Assembly (NCBI RefSeq): GCF_008831285.2
Contig: NC_045142.1
Location: 24,055,300-24,119,299 of the forward strand
Length of the DNA: 64,000 nucleotides
Direction of reading: 5' to 3'
Origin: Nymphaea colorata
Lineage: Eukaryota; Streptophyta; Magnoliopsida; Nymphaeales; Nymphaeaceae
The notes beneath the pieces were generated by a model, which worked only from the letters and a program-made list of their open reading frames with translations, did not search any database and was not told the origin of the DNA. Numbering within the stretch: the stretch's first letter is position 1; each line of letters starts with the position of its first letter. A program made the position numbers and the translations under genes. Below, piece after piece: positions 51,016-63,189 of the stretch.

Positions 51016-51755
51016 TGGTTAGCCAAAAAGAGGCATGGAATAGCAAATTATGGAACCCTTCTATTTTGCTGAGCATCTTGCCCTTGAGAAATTTCGAAGC
51101 AACAATCATCAAAATGAACTTACGGCCAGATGGAGTAATTTTTCTATTAAGCTCATGGCCGAGGATGCTGACATTACTTTCACTGTCACTGGTAATTAGG
51201 CCAAATGAGAACACTGATGCACAATAAGAGGAGGCCAACCGAGTGAAGAGTATACCAGGACATAGTTGATAATTTTTGTGTGCATGGTATGTGGGCAATG
51301 ACAAGTCAATGTATGTACCACATAACCAATATTTATGTTAATCCTTGTAGCTGTTTTCCCTCTTCTGCCTGTTCATGCAACTTTTGGTAGGTGGTTGTAC
51401 AGCTGCTAATTTCATATTTTTCGCTGTTAATGATATCAATGCTTGAGAAAAGGCAATGCTATCGTTCTCTGTTTGTTTTCTTAGTTTGCTTTAAGCTCAT
51501 GATGCCATATCATGGATTAGTTATGTATGATCATTTTTCTTTCAGATTATTTTACGATTCATCATGCCAAATGTGTGGGAAGAGTTACAATTAACTGCCA
51601 CATGGACCTACTGCTCTGCATCCATGAGTCTGCGGGAGAGTCCACAACATCTGGCCAGTAAAATTTTGAAATTTGTCTATGGCATTTCAGCATGTGTTTG
51701 ATTCATGAAATCCGGGTGCAAGGCCAACGTATATGCTATGAAAAGTGTGAGCTAT

Positions 51756-51941
51756 CTGTCGCTATGTGGTTAACCAACTTCTTAAATAGGAAAGAACCCC
51801 CCCAACAGCATAAAAGACTGGGTGGGTACCTGACCTTGGCTTGACTGCTGTCACTATGTGGTTAACCAGCTTTTTAAATAGGAAAGAAGCCCTCCAACAG
51901 CATGAAAAGACTGGGTGGGTACCTGAGCTTGGCTTGACTGC
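51756..51941. repeat. Tandem duplication, 92-bp unit, downstream of the PAS-Raf gene
   Basis: Copies start at 51756 and 51848. They share TATGTGGTTAACCA, TTAAATAGGAAAGAA, AAGACTGGGTGGGTACCTGA and CTTGGCTTGACTGCTG. A few substitutions separate them. Confidence 0.95.
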
Positions 51942-52739
51942 TGCAGCAGAACAAGTGTTTTGTTTCTTCAACCCACTCAGTTAGTCGAGGTATGTCTCTG
52001 TCAGCATAACCTAATTGGTTTCTGCCTGGCCTCATCTTTGATAAAAAACACAGAAAAGAAAAAGAAAAAGCTTTACAGATTAAGATTTTTGAATGTCATT
52101 ACATGAAGTGCAACTACTGTATTTGTAATCTCACACTCCAAAAAATTTAGCTTTTAAGTTGGGATATATTTCGCATTCGGCACCACTACTGGCATTGCTG
52201 TAGTGAAATACTTTCCTGCGCAGGTTTCCATATTTTATTCTGCAATGCATCTGTAAGATGGTGTAACAGATGCTCGAGATCATTTCATACATGGCCTATG
52301 AGGGTGTTTTCTTCTAGTACCTCAACCATGTGAAACCCCAGACGCACAAGTTTTTGTTGTTTGTAGTTCAAAGATGTACATTTGATTTAAGTGTTCTATT
52401 TTCTGACTGCCAACTCCTGGAATAAAGAAAGTGCAGAAGGTGAAAAGTTGCACTAAAATCATCCGTTTGTTGTAAACCAAATGCAGCCCCGAGATTTGCT
52501 TTTCTCGAGACGCCCGGACGTCTCTAGGAGTAAGAACCATATGCCCCTTCGGTCTCTTGTCCACCAATAGCAGTAAAGTAATGTGTAGGTGATGAGTTCT
52601 AATTGCTATTGGACCTCCCCCAAAGGATACTGGTTTCGTTTGCTAGATCATCTTTGGCCATTTAGAGATTGAAGCTTCTGCTCTTTCTTCTAATAGATTT
52701 GAAAGCTGAAGCATCATATTCTCTTTAACAAGAAAATAC

Positions 52740-52786
52740 TCTCCCTCTCCCTCTCCCTCTCTCTGACACACACACACACACACATA

Positions 52787-52834
<48 letters not shown>
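52740..52834 (+). repeat. Microsatellite cluster (CTCCCT)n, (CA)n, (GA)n
   Basis: CCCTCTCCCTCTCC is followed by about 50 nt of CA with one TA, then about 34 nt of GA. Confidence 0.94.
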
Positions 52835-52842
<8 letters not shown>

Positions 52843-53130
52843 GAGAATTGAAAAAGAAGCAAACCGAACTGAAAATAAGCAAATCTATGCATAACAGGAC
52901 GCAATAATACGATACAAAAAGAAAGAAGAAAAGGGTAGAATTTGCAAAGGCTACTCAGGCTCTAATAGATGGTCTCCACGCAGTCTCTCTCTCTCTCTAG
53001 GTCTTCGTCTATATATGTACCAACAATTTCTAAGTAGCTGGACGTGCCTCGGCACTTATTTAAACAATAACAGTACCCTATGGACGATCAGAAACCATAT
53101 ATCCAGTATTACTGCACGCATTGAAGCAAA

Positions 53131-54129
53131 TCAGAGACCGCCGCCACCACCGGCTCCTCCTCCAAAACCGCCACCACCACCAGCTCCACCTCCGAAGCCA
53201 CCACCAGCTCCTCCTCCAAAGCCGCCACCAACTCCGCCTCCGAAGCCACCGCCACCACCAACTCCTCCTCCAAATCCAACACCCTTTCCAAATCCTCCTC
53301 CTATCCCTCCACCTGCACCACCTCCCACTCCTCCTCCAAACCCAGCACCGCCACCAGCACCACCTCCAAGGCCACCTCCAGCTCCGCCTCCAAGGCCACC
53401 TCCTAGACCACCTCCAGCTCCCCCTCCAAGGCCACCACCTACACCACCCCCATGACCACCTCCAATTCCACCACCTAGCCCACCGCCATGACCACCTCCA
53501 ATGCCACCACCAAGACCACCACCATGACCACCGCCGATCCCACCGCCCAGACCACCACCATGACCACCTCCTATACCACCACCAATGCCACCACCTAGGC
53601 CGCCACCATGACCACCACCAATGCCACCACCCAAACCGCCACCATGACCACCCCCAATCCCACCACCGAGGCCACCACCATGACCACCTCCGAACCCACC
53701 TCCTAGACCACCACCATGACCACCTCCGAACCCACCACCTAGCCCACCACCATGGCCACCTCCGAACCCACCTCCTAGCCCACCACCATGACCACCTCCG
53801 AACCCACCTCCTACCCCACCACCATGGCCTCCTCCGAACCCACCGCCGAGTCCACCTCCAGCTCCTCCTCCAAGGCCACCACCTAGACCACCACCATGAC
53901 CGCCTCCAAAGCCACCTCCCAAACCAGACCCTCCACCAAGCCCACCACCAGCACCTCCACCAAACCCACCACCACCACCTATTCCCGCACCAGCTCCTCC
54001 ACCAAACCCACCACCACCACCAAGACCACCTCCGCCGAAGAAGTTATCCTTCTCAAGAAGCCTCCCCTCAGCAATGGCAGCCAAAAAGACAAGACCCAGA
54101 AGCCCAACAGCCTTCAGAAACCTCCCCAT
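53131..54129 (-). CDS. Secreted glycine-rich protein with GGGHGGGL repeats (332 aa)
   Basis: A single-exon gene. ATG at 54129 gives MGRFLKAVGLLGLVFLAAIA, a clear signal peptide (cleavage likely near residues 20-22), then EGRLLEKDNFFGGGG and an almost pure Gly-rich domain to the end. The centre is a 12-residue repeat, GGGHGGGLGGGF or GGGHGGGLGGGI (36 bp in DNA), with 12 His residues at regular spacing. The flanks are GGGAGGG type. This is a class I plant cell-wall-type glycine-rich protein; the His pattern could bind metal or respond to pH, which is inference. An ATG-less extension reads upstream (GTG), so 54129 is the start. A TATA box lies at 54188-54198. Paralogue of the gene at 62249-63076. 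Confidence 0.92.
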   Translation of the reverse strand: MGRFLKAVGLLGLVFLAAIAEGRLLEKDNFFGGGGLGGGGGFGGGAGAGIGGGGGFGGGAGGGLGGGSGLGGGFGGGHGGGLGGGLGGGAGGGLGGGFGGGHGGGVGGGFGGGHGGGLGGGFGGGHGGGLGGGFGGGHGGGLGGGFGGGHGGGLGGGIGGGHGGGLGGGIGGGHGGGLGGGIGGGIGGGHGGGLGGGIGGGHGGGLGGGIGGGHGGGLGGGIGGGHGGGVGGGLGGGAGGGLGGGLGGGAGGGLGGGAGGGAGFGGGVGGGAGGGIGGGFGKGVGFGGGVGGGGGFGGGVGGGFGGGAGGGFGGGAGGGGGFGGGAGGGGGL

Positions 54130-54187
54130 CTTTCTCCTACCCACAAGAGTACTTCGCTCGCAATGCCCACTTCCTCTTCCTTGACAA

Positions 54188-54198
54188 CTATTTATACA
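54188..54198 (-). promoter_or_regulatory. TATA box of the first glycine-rich protein gene
   Basis: TGTATAAATAG on the minus strand, about 60 nt before the ATG at 54129. The same GTTGTATAAATAG occurs before the paralogue at 63139-63151. A (CT)n tract (minus strand of 54227-54270) lies just upstream. Confidence 0.85.
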
Positions 54199-54222
54199 AC
54201 TCCAAAGACATTCAAGCTAGAA

Positions 54223-54226
<4 letters not shown>

Positions 54227-54270
<44 letters not shown>
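54227..54270 (+). repeat. (GA)n microsatellite upstream of the first glycine-rich protein gene
   Basis: About 44 nt of uninterrupted GA, reading as CT on the gene's own strand, some 30 nt upstream of the TATA box. Confidence 0.95.
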
Positions 54271-54272
<2 letters not shown>

Positions 54273-54779
54273 AATGAGCGCATCTGTAGGGAGTCTGCCA
54301 GTTAGTCCTCGAGATGAATTTCTACGCGTCTCAAAAGAAGCAGAAACATGCTGCAACGGTGCACTTATTGCTAGGTAGTGGTAGACTTCCACCATCACCT
54401 ACGCTCTTAAATTCTTACTTTTCCAAACGATTTTTTTTTCTTTTTAGATTTTGGTTCTGCATGCATGCGTGCGTGTATATGTGTGTGTTTGTATATATAA
54501 GCAATAAGATTCCAAGACTGCATTCCTATACGTACACATTGAGTGCAATAAACTCTAGCTAGATTTCATATTTCCAAGCGTTTGATTCAATTCTTCGTGA
54601 TTCTGATCACATAAATCTGATCTTTATATCTGAGAAGGCGTACCAATTAAGTGAACATCGTGTCTCATGCATAGATCAGACTTTGGTACTAAATAAAGAT
54701 CGAACTAGTTATATTTAAGTTCTCACTATGCATTTTGAGTGAGCAATCCCACCGCCCAGACCCAGAAGGGAGCATATAC

Positions 54780-54962
54780 TTGAATAGTGTCCTAAATAGT
54801 GTATATATATATCTATATATATAAAGAGGAGGACAAAGAAACTGGTTGTCTAAATAGTTTATAATGAAGTCATCATTTTGATAACGATTTTTTAACTATT
54901 TGAATAGTGTCCTAAAAAAAAATACCGCAATAAACTATAGCCTTGTGTGATAAATATTTTGC

Positions 54963-55011
<49 letters not shown>

Positions 55012-55185
55012 GATTAATTATAAAGAGGAGGACAAAGAAACTGGTTGGAATCGTCTAAATAGTTTATAATGAAGTCATGATTTTGATAATGGTTTTTTAA
55101 CTATTTGAATAGTGTCCTAAAAAGATAGACTGCATTAAACTATAGCCTTGTGTGATAAATATTTTGCCTTTCTCACACACACTTA
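54780..55185. repeat. Tandem duplication, about 199-bp period, with a partial third copy
   Basis: Copy 1 begins at 54822 and copy 2 at 55021 (AAAGAGGAGGACAAAGAAAC). Both run through TAGTTTATAATGAAGTCAT, TTTGAATAGTGTCCTAAA, AACTATAGCCTTGTG and ATAAATATTTTGCCTTTC. A fragment (TTGAATAGTGTCCTAAATAG) at 54780 suggests an earlier copy. A CA-TA microsatellite (54967-55012) forms the junction. Confidence 0.94.
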
Positions 55186-55189
55186 TATA

Positions 55190-57640
55190 TCTATGTATGT
55201 ATATAGATTTAGGCCGAAGGCTTTGGCTTGTGTTGAAGAAAGAAATAAACTCAATTCTAATGTTGTTGTTGTTATTCTATCACTATTGATTAACTTCTTA
55301 TGTAGATGATACTTATCAAAAGGTGTATAAATACTACATAAATTGTGTGAAAATTAAGCTTTGTTTACATTTGTCATCAAGTCTAGAGTAGAAATGAGTG
55401 AAACCGGAAAAAGAGAAGGATTGTTGCTTAAGAACATAACTAGCTAGAAATAGTAGTTTACATCGAATCGAATTTAATCTGTATAAGTTCTCATGTCCTA
55501 CTATAACAAGCTAAGTAAAAAGAATCATGAACTTGATTGTGCTTTTGGGATGCCAACCCCAACAAATTCCAACAGTGGAGTTCAAGAACTTGGTCACCAA
55601 ACATGTTGAAAAACCACCCATCTTAATTTAGGTAGATCCTAAGTGCGCAAAACTCCTTGTTTGGATAGAATGAGCAAATTTTGCTAGTCCTTGTTGCATG
55701 CACGTCAGAATAACCAAGAAATCAAGAAATGACTATACATTTTTTTTTTACTGTAAGATGATTATATTATACATAATAAAATGTTGTAAATCATGCTTTA
55801 TTATTTTTTGACATTCTTAACTAAGAAGCACAACTTGTGTATATATGGGAGCATACATAATAAATTTTTAGGTTCTATTATATATCATAAAAGAAGTGCC
55901 GTATTCAAAATCACGAAAAACTTTGTTTGTATCGGCATATCAGCATACAAAAGGCTATGTAAACTATAAGATCAATTGCATAAATGTTTCTAGTATCATG
56001 TTCCAGCATGTCACTCATCTGAGCAGCTGGCAAAAACGACATCCGAATTGAAGGATGTGCCGTATGCCGACCCAAACTCCGAAGCAAACCAAAACCTTGG
56101 ATATATAAGGTTACGACCTTAGGGGTTTTGCTAAAGGCTCGGATCGAGTGCATGCCGGACCATGTCCGAGAGGTATGTGTTCCAGACTGCGATCCAGGGC
56201 CAGTTCAGGACAATACACACCAATACTGATAATGGGGTTGCAAATGGACTGGAACCGGTTTGAGGGTTCTCATTATTTGTTATTAATGAGCCGGATCCTA
56301 GTGGGACCTGACCGGATATCTATATATTTAGCGGTTTCAGATCCAGATTGCAAAACCCTGATTGGTAACACAAGCTAGAAGAGACGTCTCTTCTTATCAA
56401 GAGGCATCCGATTTGGATTGAATTGGATCCTGGATAAGGATTCACTGGTCAAGGCATGGATCCATAAAGATTTAAATCTTTCTCATGCCTATCAGTACTG
56501 CTGCTTGAATGCAATTGGGTACATTACTGCACATAATTATTGCCATGTGTAAAGATTAAAGCCTATAGATACAAAAATTAAATGCTTTTCAGTTCCAGTT
56601 GTCAAATATTATGCGAAAAGTATTCCATATCTACTTAAGCATGTGAGCTTATATAAGCTGGTAGGTGCAGGACTCCTACTTGCTAGAACTGTGTAAGGAC
56701 TCATATTGATCATTGATCTTTTTAAGATAAATGATTGTAAGAAAAATAAGGAGAAAAATTTGTTAATTTTTTGCTAGAAGATTAAAATATCTTATCTCCT
56801 TTTTATCTTTATTTTTCTCTCAATTGTCAATAATAAAAAAAAAATCAACAGCCATGATGACTACTTAGGTTTAGCTCATAAGGGTTTTGGTACCTACCAC
56901 TTTCACTAGAGAGAGAGAGAGAGAATTATAACATCTATTAATCTTAATAACTTAATTAATTTAATTTTTGAGTTTAATGCTCCCAATCACACACACACAC
57001 ACACACACACATGCATATATAAAGGGAGTGAGATAGATAATAAATTCTCTTGATCTTAATAACTTCTTTTTTAGTTTATTTCTCTTTTTATTGAATACAC
57101 GGTATTAAACATTTAATGAGAAAAAAAGACTTAAAAAGTGAAGATGGTCCCAAGCAGTGGTATAAAAGTTAGAAGATAAATAGAGTCAGCCAAGGAATCG
57201 ATTTGGTTGTGAGTTGAAAAAAAAAAACATTATTGCACTTTTTATTTTGAAACAACAACTGAACAAATATGTGCATTAATTAAGAATTATAAGAAATCCC
57301 TTAAATCATTTCAAAATAAAAAATGAAACACAAGCCGTGCACACAAGATATATACTAAAAAAAAGAGGTAAGAGTTGAGGTATTTTGAAACATTATTTTA
57401 AAAAATTTCTTTTTTATTTTATTTATTTTTTTCATATTTTTTTATTATTACAAAAAGTTCTCTTTTTTTATTAACCAAAGATATTTTACTCATACTAGTG
57501 CAAAAAAAAAATTTGTGCACCAGCATGTGCATATAACCAGCACTGGGTAATGTGGGGTTCTGTCCTGCTCACCCAAGTCAAGATTTTATATATTTCTCTG
57601 TATACCTATACATATAGTTGGAGGGTGGGGGGTTGTGGGG
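55190..57640. other. Intergenic AT-rich DNA between the glycine-rich protein genes
   Basis: No gene was recognised. 56119-56360 is GC-richer and bounded by AGGGGTTTTGCTAAAGG and TTGCAAAACCCTGATT (imperfect inverted repeats), so it may be a short decayed DNA transposon. A CA microsatellite lies at 56990-57011. Confidence 0.5.

Positions 57641-57643
<3 letters not shown>

Positions 57644-57732
<89 letters not shown>
57644..57732 (+). repeat. Compound microsatellite (TA)n(GA)n
   Basis: About 55 nt of TA is followed by about 34 nt of GA. Confidence 0.97.
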
Positions 57733-57734
<2 letters not shown>

Positions 57735-57739
57735 CTATG

Positions 57740-59270
57740 GAGTTGTTTTTAATGGAAGAGATATGAATGTCCTTTAATTTCATAAAAAAAGCAATAACTT
57801 TCACCATCAAGGAAAATGAAAGACTCGATGAGTCATGCCAAATTATGAGTCATAAACAGGAAGCTGCATTTAATGAGTATGTGTATCTGCATGATGTGCA
57901 TGACAGATAATAAATTGTGCATAGTTTCCAACTTTCTACAATTCAAAGATCATTAAATATGATACAGCGAACGCACATGCATCTCTTCAAGGCCGAAGAC
58001 ATGCACATAAAATGCTTTTTAATATTTTTCAATTTATTAAATGATGAACAGGTCACAAACATTGGCAGCTTTTTCTTTTTTAAATTTTTTTCTTCCAAAG
58101 ATATTGAGATTTAATTTATTAAGAGATCTTCAAAGGCTGATACGATTGCAAGTAAAGGTATATCTTCAACAATACTTTATATACATTTTATTTTGATCGT
58201 GAGTTGAATACCAATGTTAAAAATCGACAGCTCGAAACAGCTGGAATATCAAACTAAACGATAAAATCAAGATATTGGATTTAGGTGCATGGATTCATAC
58301 ACTACTGTTTAATTTAGTTATTTTTTCCCTATACAGATTAATGTGAATTGGCTGACACAAAACAAGTTACAGAAAAGAATGAAGTCTCTATAGTTGCATC
58401 ATTTAATTTAGTACTTTTTTTTTATGATTTTCTTAGTATTTGGCAGTACATCTTTTTACTTTTATTCTTTCTCAGTTGATTTAGGTTAATTCATAAATCA
58501 TTTCAATGGGTCTTTTGTTTACATTTATCCCATGCTATTCCTTAGTTAATAATTTTTGAATTTTATTAAAAAAACATTATGTATTTTCAATCCTGCTTCA
58601 GTTTGACATCTGATTTAGTAAAAACCACTATCACAAATGTCGTTTTTATAAAACAATGAGGTTTTTCTCAAGTATAATATGAAAACTTTGTTTTTCTCAG
58701 GAAAATATTCTCGACACATTTTAAAAAAAGTTAAAAAAAAAACTAAACATAAACATGAAAAAAAAACCTAGTAACTAAAAAATGTAAAGAAAAGTGACAA
58801 AAAATGAATAAAAAGAATTTTCTTGCATTTTTTTTCATTTTGACAATTCCCCCCTCTTTTTCAGCTGTCTTGTTTTCAATTTCAGTTTTGCGTTTTTTTT
58901 TTGAATAAAACGCGTTTTCTAAAACACTGGGAAACAGTAAAAAGAAAAGAAAAAATTAATGCAAAATTTATTTTCCAGCACCGCCTGAATTCAACTTTTC
59001 CTTCGCAATATTTTTAACACCAACATACTTCCAAGCACTTGGAAAACAAAAGGACAAAAAAAAAAAAAAAAGCAACAATCTGAAATTCCTGACAACAAAT
59101 TTGTGGCCATGAACTAATTTGTGCTTTCATTCCCTATGTAGCCACGGGGAGCTGGCATGCATACTTGCAGCCAATAATGGTGAAGTTAAAGAACTTCATT
59201 TTTTTTCTTCCCTTGAACATGGTCGTGACAAGCAGTTCAAAGGCTGCCACAGCCACTGGTTTTGGACCTT
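57740..59270. other. Intergenic AT-rich DNA, no gene
   Basis: It is dominated by A/T-rich sequence (58400-58990). Short open frames have no recognisable content. Confidence 0.5.
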
Positions 59271-59274
59271 TAAC

Positions 59275-59513
59275 TAAGAAGGTGCAAGGAAAGACAACAA
59301 TGGCAGTGCTTCAACAGGAAAAGAGCAGGATTCTTTATTCTTTATGTGAATGAATCAGGAAAGAAGTTAGTAGAGCCCTTTTATAGTTCACTGCTAGTAA
59401 GAAGGTGCAAGGAAAGACGACAATGGCAGGGCTTGAACTGGAAAAGAGCAGGATTCTTCACCTGAATGAATCAGAAAAGAAGTTAGTAGAGCCCTTGTAT
59501 AGTTCACTGCTAG
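59275..59513. repeat. Tandem duplication, about 123-bp unit
   Basis: Copies start at 59275 and 59398. They share TAAGAAGGTGCAAGGAAAGA, GAAAAGAGCAGGATTCTT, GAAGTTAGTAGAGCCCTT and TATAGTTCACTGCTAGT, with a small deletion in copy 2. Confidence 0.95.
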
Positions 59514-60017
59514 TTTCTATCAACTGTATCTATATATCGACTAGTTAGTTGAACAACCTCTCCTTCAGCTCTAGATCAGTGGTAGACAACTGAAAAATGA
59601 AGCAGTACTGAGTCATTTTCTTTCCATATTTGAGGGAGAAAATTCATGAGTTCCACACGGGGTTGTAGAACCTGATAAGCTTTTAGGTGTTTGGTTTTGA
59701 CTCGAAGAAACTGCACCCAGGATGAGAGACTTAGCTGAGTTTAATGGCGCAAGACTCCTAGAATAGCATGTACCCTTGCTTTCATGACATGAGCCTATGC
59801 TGCTTTGGCTTGCGCAGAAAAGGTGGTCGCGAGATTTTGAACTTTTGACCAGCATGAGAAGAATAGTATGTGAGAGGCAAAGTGGTGCTTTAATTTTATA
59901 GTATATCGTTCAATTCGAGTGACATGCATGCCATCATTTGGAGTATTTGAAGAGTAACAAACTAAAGAGACATCATGTATGTGTCATTAAGGCCTACCAG
60001 TTATGTTATACAGATAG

Positions 60018-60205
60018 GCAGGGGTGGAACCAAGGGGGTGCTGGCACGGGCCTTGGCCCCCCGTTAAATTTTTTTTTTTTTAAATTTACATATAAAGTTT
60101 TAAAATCTTCATTATATGAAAAGTTTGAAAAATGATATTTTGGCTCCTGTTAAAATTTTGAAATTATAATTAGATCCTCATGAAAACTAATAGTGACATT
60201 AGAAG
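60018..60205. mobile_element. Fragment of the GGGGTGGAACCAAGG dispersed family
   Basis: It starts GGCAGGGGTGGAACCAAGGG, followed by CCCCCCGTTAAATTTTTTTT, AAATTTACATATAAA and CTGTTAAAATTTTGAAA, which parallel 15866-16050, 36500-36695 and 9175-9320. The 3' boundary is unclear. Confidence 0.55.
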
Positions 60206-60635
60206 ACACAATTAGCTCTAGTTTGGATGAAAAGAGAGACGTTTGATAAATTTGAACTAGTGCAAAATTAAGACTGAATTGGCTAATTCGAATCAAATGG
60301 GTTGCAAGTCAATTGAATTATTTGCCCAATGAAGGGATGCCATGTGTCGTGCTCTATCTTATTTTTGATAAATTTTTAGATGTTTTTAAATTTTTTATTT
60401 TTGGCATCAATTTTGTTCCATTCAACTGATCCATCACAACATGAATCCTTTATTTGTTTATTTTATTATATTTTATCTAACAACATATAAACATTAACAA
60501 TAACAAATATATAACTCGAATTAGTTTCAATTTACAAAATAAAATGTTAAGTGATAAAAACATCAGTTAATAGAAACGCCGTCACGAGTTGGAGAAGCGC
60601 GTTTCTCCAGATAGTAACTAATAACTAAGTGTGGT

Positions 60636-60668
60636 TGTCTCTTCCGAGACATCCGATAAAATTAGAAC
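60636..60668 (+). pseudogene. Partial U6 snRNA-derived sequence (first 33 nt)
   Basis: GTCTCTTCCGAGACATCCGA followed by TAAAATTAGAAC matches the 5' end of plant U6 (GTCCCTTCGGGGACATCCGA, TAAAATTGGAAC) at about 28 of 32 positions. It then stops matching. It begins exactly at the U6 5' end, as retroposed or template-switched copies do. Not functional. Confidence 0.65.
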
Positions 60669-61327
60669 TAGTGTGCGAAACGCTACGGCAACTGCTTCCC
60701 TTTATGGAGAAACGAGTTTCCCGAGTTAAGGACGCGCGCTTCCCCATCTCAAGGAATATGTTTCCCATGCAACTCTTCAGCTTCTCTTCAGGCTTTCATT
60801 CTTCTCCACTTGTTTTAAAAGCATGTATAATCTATTATAATCTTTGCACGTTCACTTCTTCGATTTAATCAGGAATGACTAATAATTAGGATATATATGG
60901 ATTAGAAAAGTTCATTAATTGCTTAATTTTGAATCTTTTCATTTATCACTTGCTAGTTCCTGATTCGGTGAATGGTCAGCAAATTATTGTTAATTTTCAT
61001 GAGAGATTTCTTATATGATATAATTGGTCGATTTAATGCTTTAATACATTAAAAATAATGCCAAGTCTCGTAAAAGAGAAACTTTGTTTTTTTTAGTTTG
61101 TTCACACGCAGACAATTATGAAACAATATATCACAATTGAAAATTCTGGAATATTAATATCATTTTGTTCAGAAATCTAATATTGCTGACGGCACATTCA
61201 AAGTGAAGCATTCACTAATCATGGTAGAGGAAAACAAAAAACTAATTTATTTAGGTACTCAACTTTAGTTTTTTATCTCAGAATATTTATGTAATTTTTG
61301 GGAACCAAAGGTTAAATCTTACAGATC

Positions 61328-61330
<3 letters not shown>

Positions 61331-61408
<78 letters not shown>
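61331..61408 (+). repeat. (AT)n microsatellite
   Basis: About 78 nt of uninterrupted AT. Confidence 0.97.
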
Positions 61409-61411
<3 letters not shown>

Positions 61412-61685
61412 AAATAAATTGCCAGTGCATTTACTTCATACTTAAAAGGACTAGGAACTAAGAACCATATAATCAATCTCAGTTACCAGGTAAACTAGAA
61501 CTTGTGGTATTTAACATAAAATTAAACGATAAACGCCCAATTAAGTTCAAGTAAGTGACTCTTAGATTTAACAGAAGAAGCAAAAGCAAGATCATGGACA
61601 AGAGGATATCCTATTAGGTCACCAACTCAGAACCAAGTTCCTTTTTTTGTTTATTAAGTATGATTACATTGGTGAACATTCAATA

Positions 61686-62066
<381 letters not shown>

Positions 62067-62248
62067 GAATACAATATAGCGGACAAACTGTCAAACAGAA
62101 TGATAATAAAAGGGGGACGAATCGATTTCGTTCAAGCACAGCCATGGAGGGTTAATTAGAAGGTACTACATCAACTCTTTACTAGGGAGGGGACAATAGC
62201 ACTTATTTAAAGGATCTGAATGATTATGTATGATTGTAAGCCCTGATT

Positions 62249-63076
62249 TCAGAAACCACCACCGCCACCAGCTCCTCCGCCAAAGCCACCACCAACGCCA
62301 CCTCCAGCACCACCTCCAAAACCACCACCAGCACCACCTCCTCCTCCTAAGCCACCACCAGCACCGCCTCCAGCACCACCTCCTCCTCCGAAGCCACCAC
62401 CTGCACCACTTCCAGCTCCAAACCCAACCCCCTTTCCAGCTCCAAAGCCTCCTCCTAGTCCTCCACCAGCACCACCTCCAAGACCGCCACCAGCGCCACC
62501 ACCTAAACCTCCTCCAGCACCACCTCCCAAACCGCCACCAGCACCACCTCCAAGACCACCACCAGCGCCACCACCTAAACCTCCGCCAGCGCCACCTCCC
62601 AGACCGCCACCAGCACCACCACCTAAACCGCCGCCAGCACCACCACCTAAACCACCACCACCTCCAAGACCGCCTCCAGCGCCACCACCTAAACCTCCAC
62701 CAGCACCACCTCCCAGACCGCCACCAGCACCACCACCTAAACCACCTCCAGCACCACCTCCAACACCGCCACCAGCACCACCACCTCCAGCACCACCTCC
62801 AACACCGCCACCAGCACCACCACCTAAACCGCCACCAGCACCACCTCCAAGGCCGCCACCTGCACCACCACCACCTCCAAGACCACCACCAGCGCCACCA
62901 CCTAAACCACCGCCAGCACGACCACCAAGACCGCCACCTGCACCACCACCTAAACCGCCGCCAGCACCAAGACCACCACCACCGAGGAAGTTATCCTTCT
63001 CAAGGAACCTTCCCTCGGCAATGGCTGCCAAGAACACAACACCCAGAAGCCCCAAACCCTTAAAAACTCTCCCCAT
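62249..63076 (-). CDS. Secreted glycine-rich protein, GGGAGGGL type (275 aa)
   Basis: A single-exon paralogue of the gene at 53131-54129. ATG at 63076 gives MGRVFKGLGLLGVVFLAAIA, a signal peptide nearly identical to the paralogue's, then EGRFLEKDNFLGGGG and a Gly-rich domain built from GGGAGGGLGGGAGGGLGG repeats with a short FGAGKGVGFGAGSGAG segment towards the C-terminus. It has no His in the repeats, unlike the paralogue. Expected in the cell wall or apoplast; a structural role is inferred from the class. Both genes share the leader AAAGATGGGGAG and a TATA box at a similar distance. The antisense strand is open for the same length, an effect of codon bias in Gly runs. Confidence 0.92.
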   Translation of the reverse strand: MGRVFKGLGLLGVVFLAAIAEGRFLEKDNFLGGGGLGAGGGLGGGAGGGLGGRAGGGLGGGAGGGLGGGGGAGGGLGGGAGGGLGGGAGGGVGGGAGGGGAGGGVGGGAGGGLGGGAGGGLGGGAGGGLGGGAGGGLGGGGGLGGGAGGGLGGGAGGGLGGGAGGGLGGGAGGGLGGGAGGGLGGGAGGGLGGGAGGGLGGGAGGGLGGGFGAGKGVGFGAGSGAGGGFGGGGGAGGGAGGGLGGGGGAGGGFGGGAGGGVGGGFGGGAGGGGGF

Positions 63077-63138
63077 CTTTTCTCCACTCGCAGAAGCACT
63101 TCACTTACTCGCAGTGCACACCTCCTCTTCCTCCATAG

Positions 63139-63151
63139 CTATTTATACAAC
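63139..63151 (-). promoter_or_regulatory. TATA box of the second glycine-rich protein gene
   Basis: GTTGTATAAATAG on the minus strand, about 65 nt before the ATG at 63076 and identical over these positions to the paralogue's box. A CT-rich stretch (minus strand of 63166-63182) lies just upstream. Confidence 0.85.
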
Positions 63152-63189
63152 CTCAAAAGCCACTCAGAAGAGAGAGAGGGAGGAGATCT

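Larger units (their letters stand above)
51016..53130. other. 3' flank of PAS-Raf kinase and 3' flank of the first glycine-rich protein gene
   Basis: The two genes converge here. It contains the probable 3' untranslated regions, the tandem duplication at 51756-51941 and the microsatellite cluster at 52740-52834. No further gene was seen. Confidence 0.6.

Noticed and set aside
53121..54305. Long plus-strand open frame (His/Gln/Leu-rich, 394 codons) antisense to the first glycine-rich gene
   Set aside because: It is the complement of GGN/GCN/CAC codon runs; Gly-rich genes keep the opposite strand open. No domain, no promoter, and the antisense protein is low complexity.
56119..56360. Complete DNA transposon
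   Set aside because: The ends AGGGGTTTTGC and GCAAAACCCT mirror each other, but no target duplication is visible and no second copy was found in the window; listed only as possible.
62230..63063. Long plus-strand open frame antisense to the second glycine-rich gene
   Set aside because: Same effect as for the paralogue: a by-product of the Gly codons on the minus strand.
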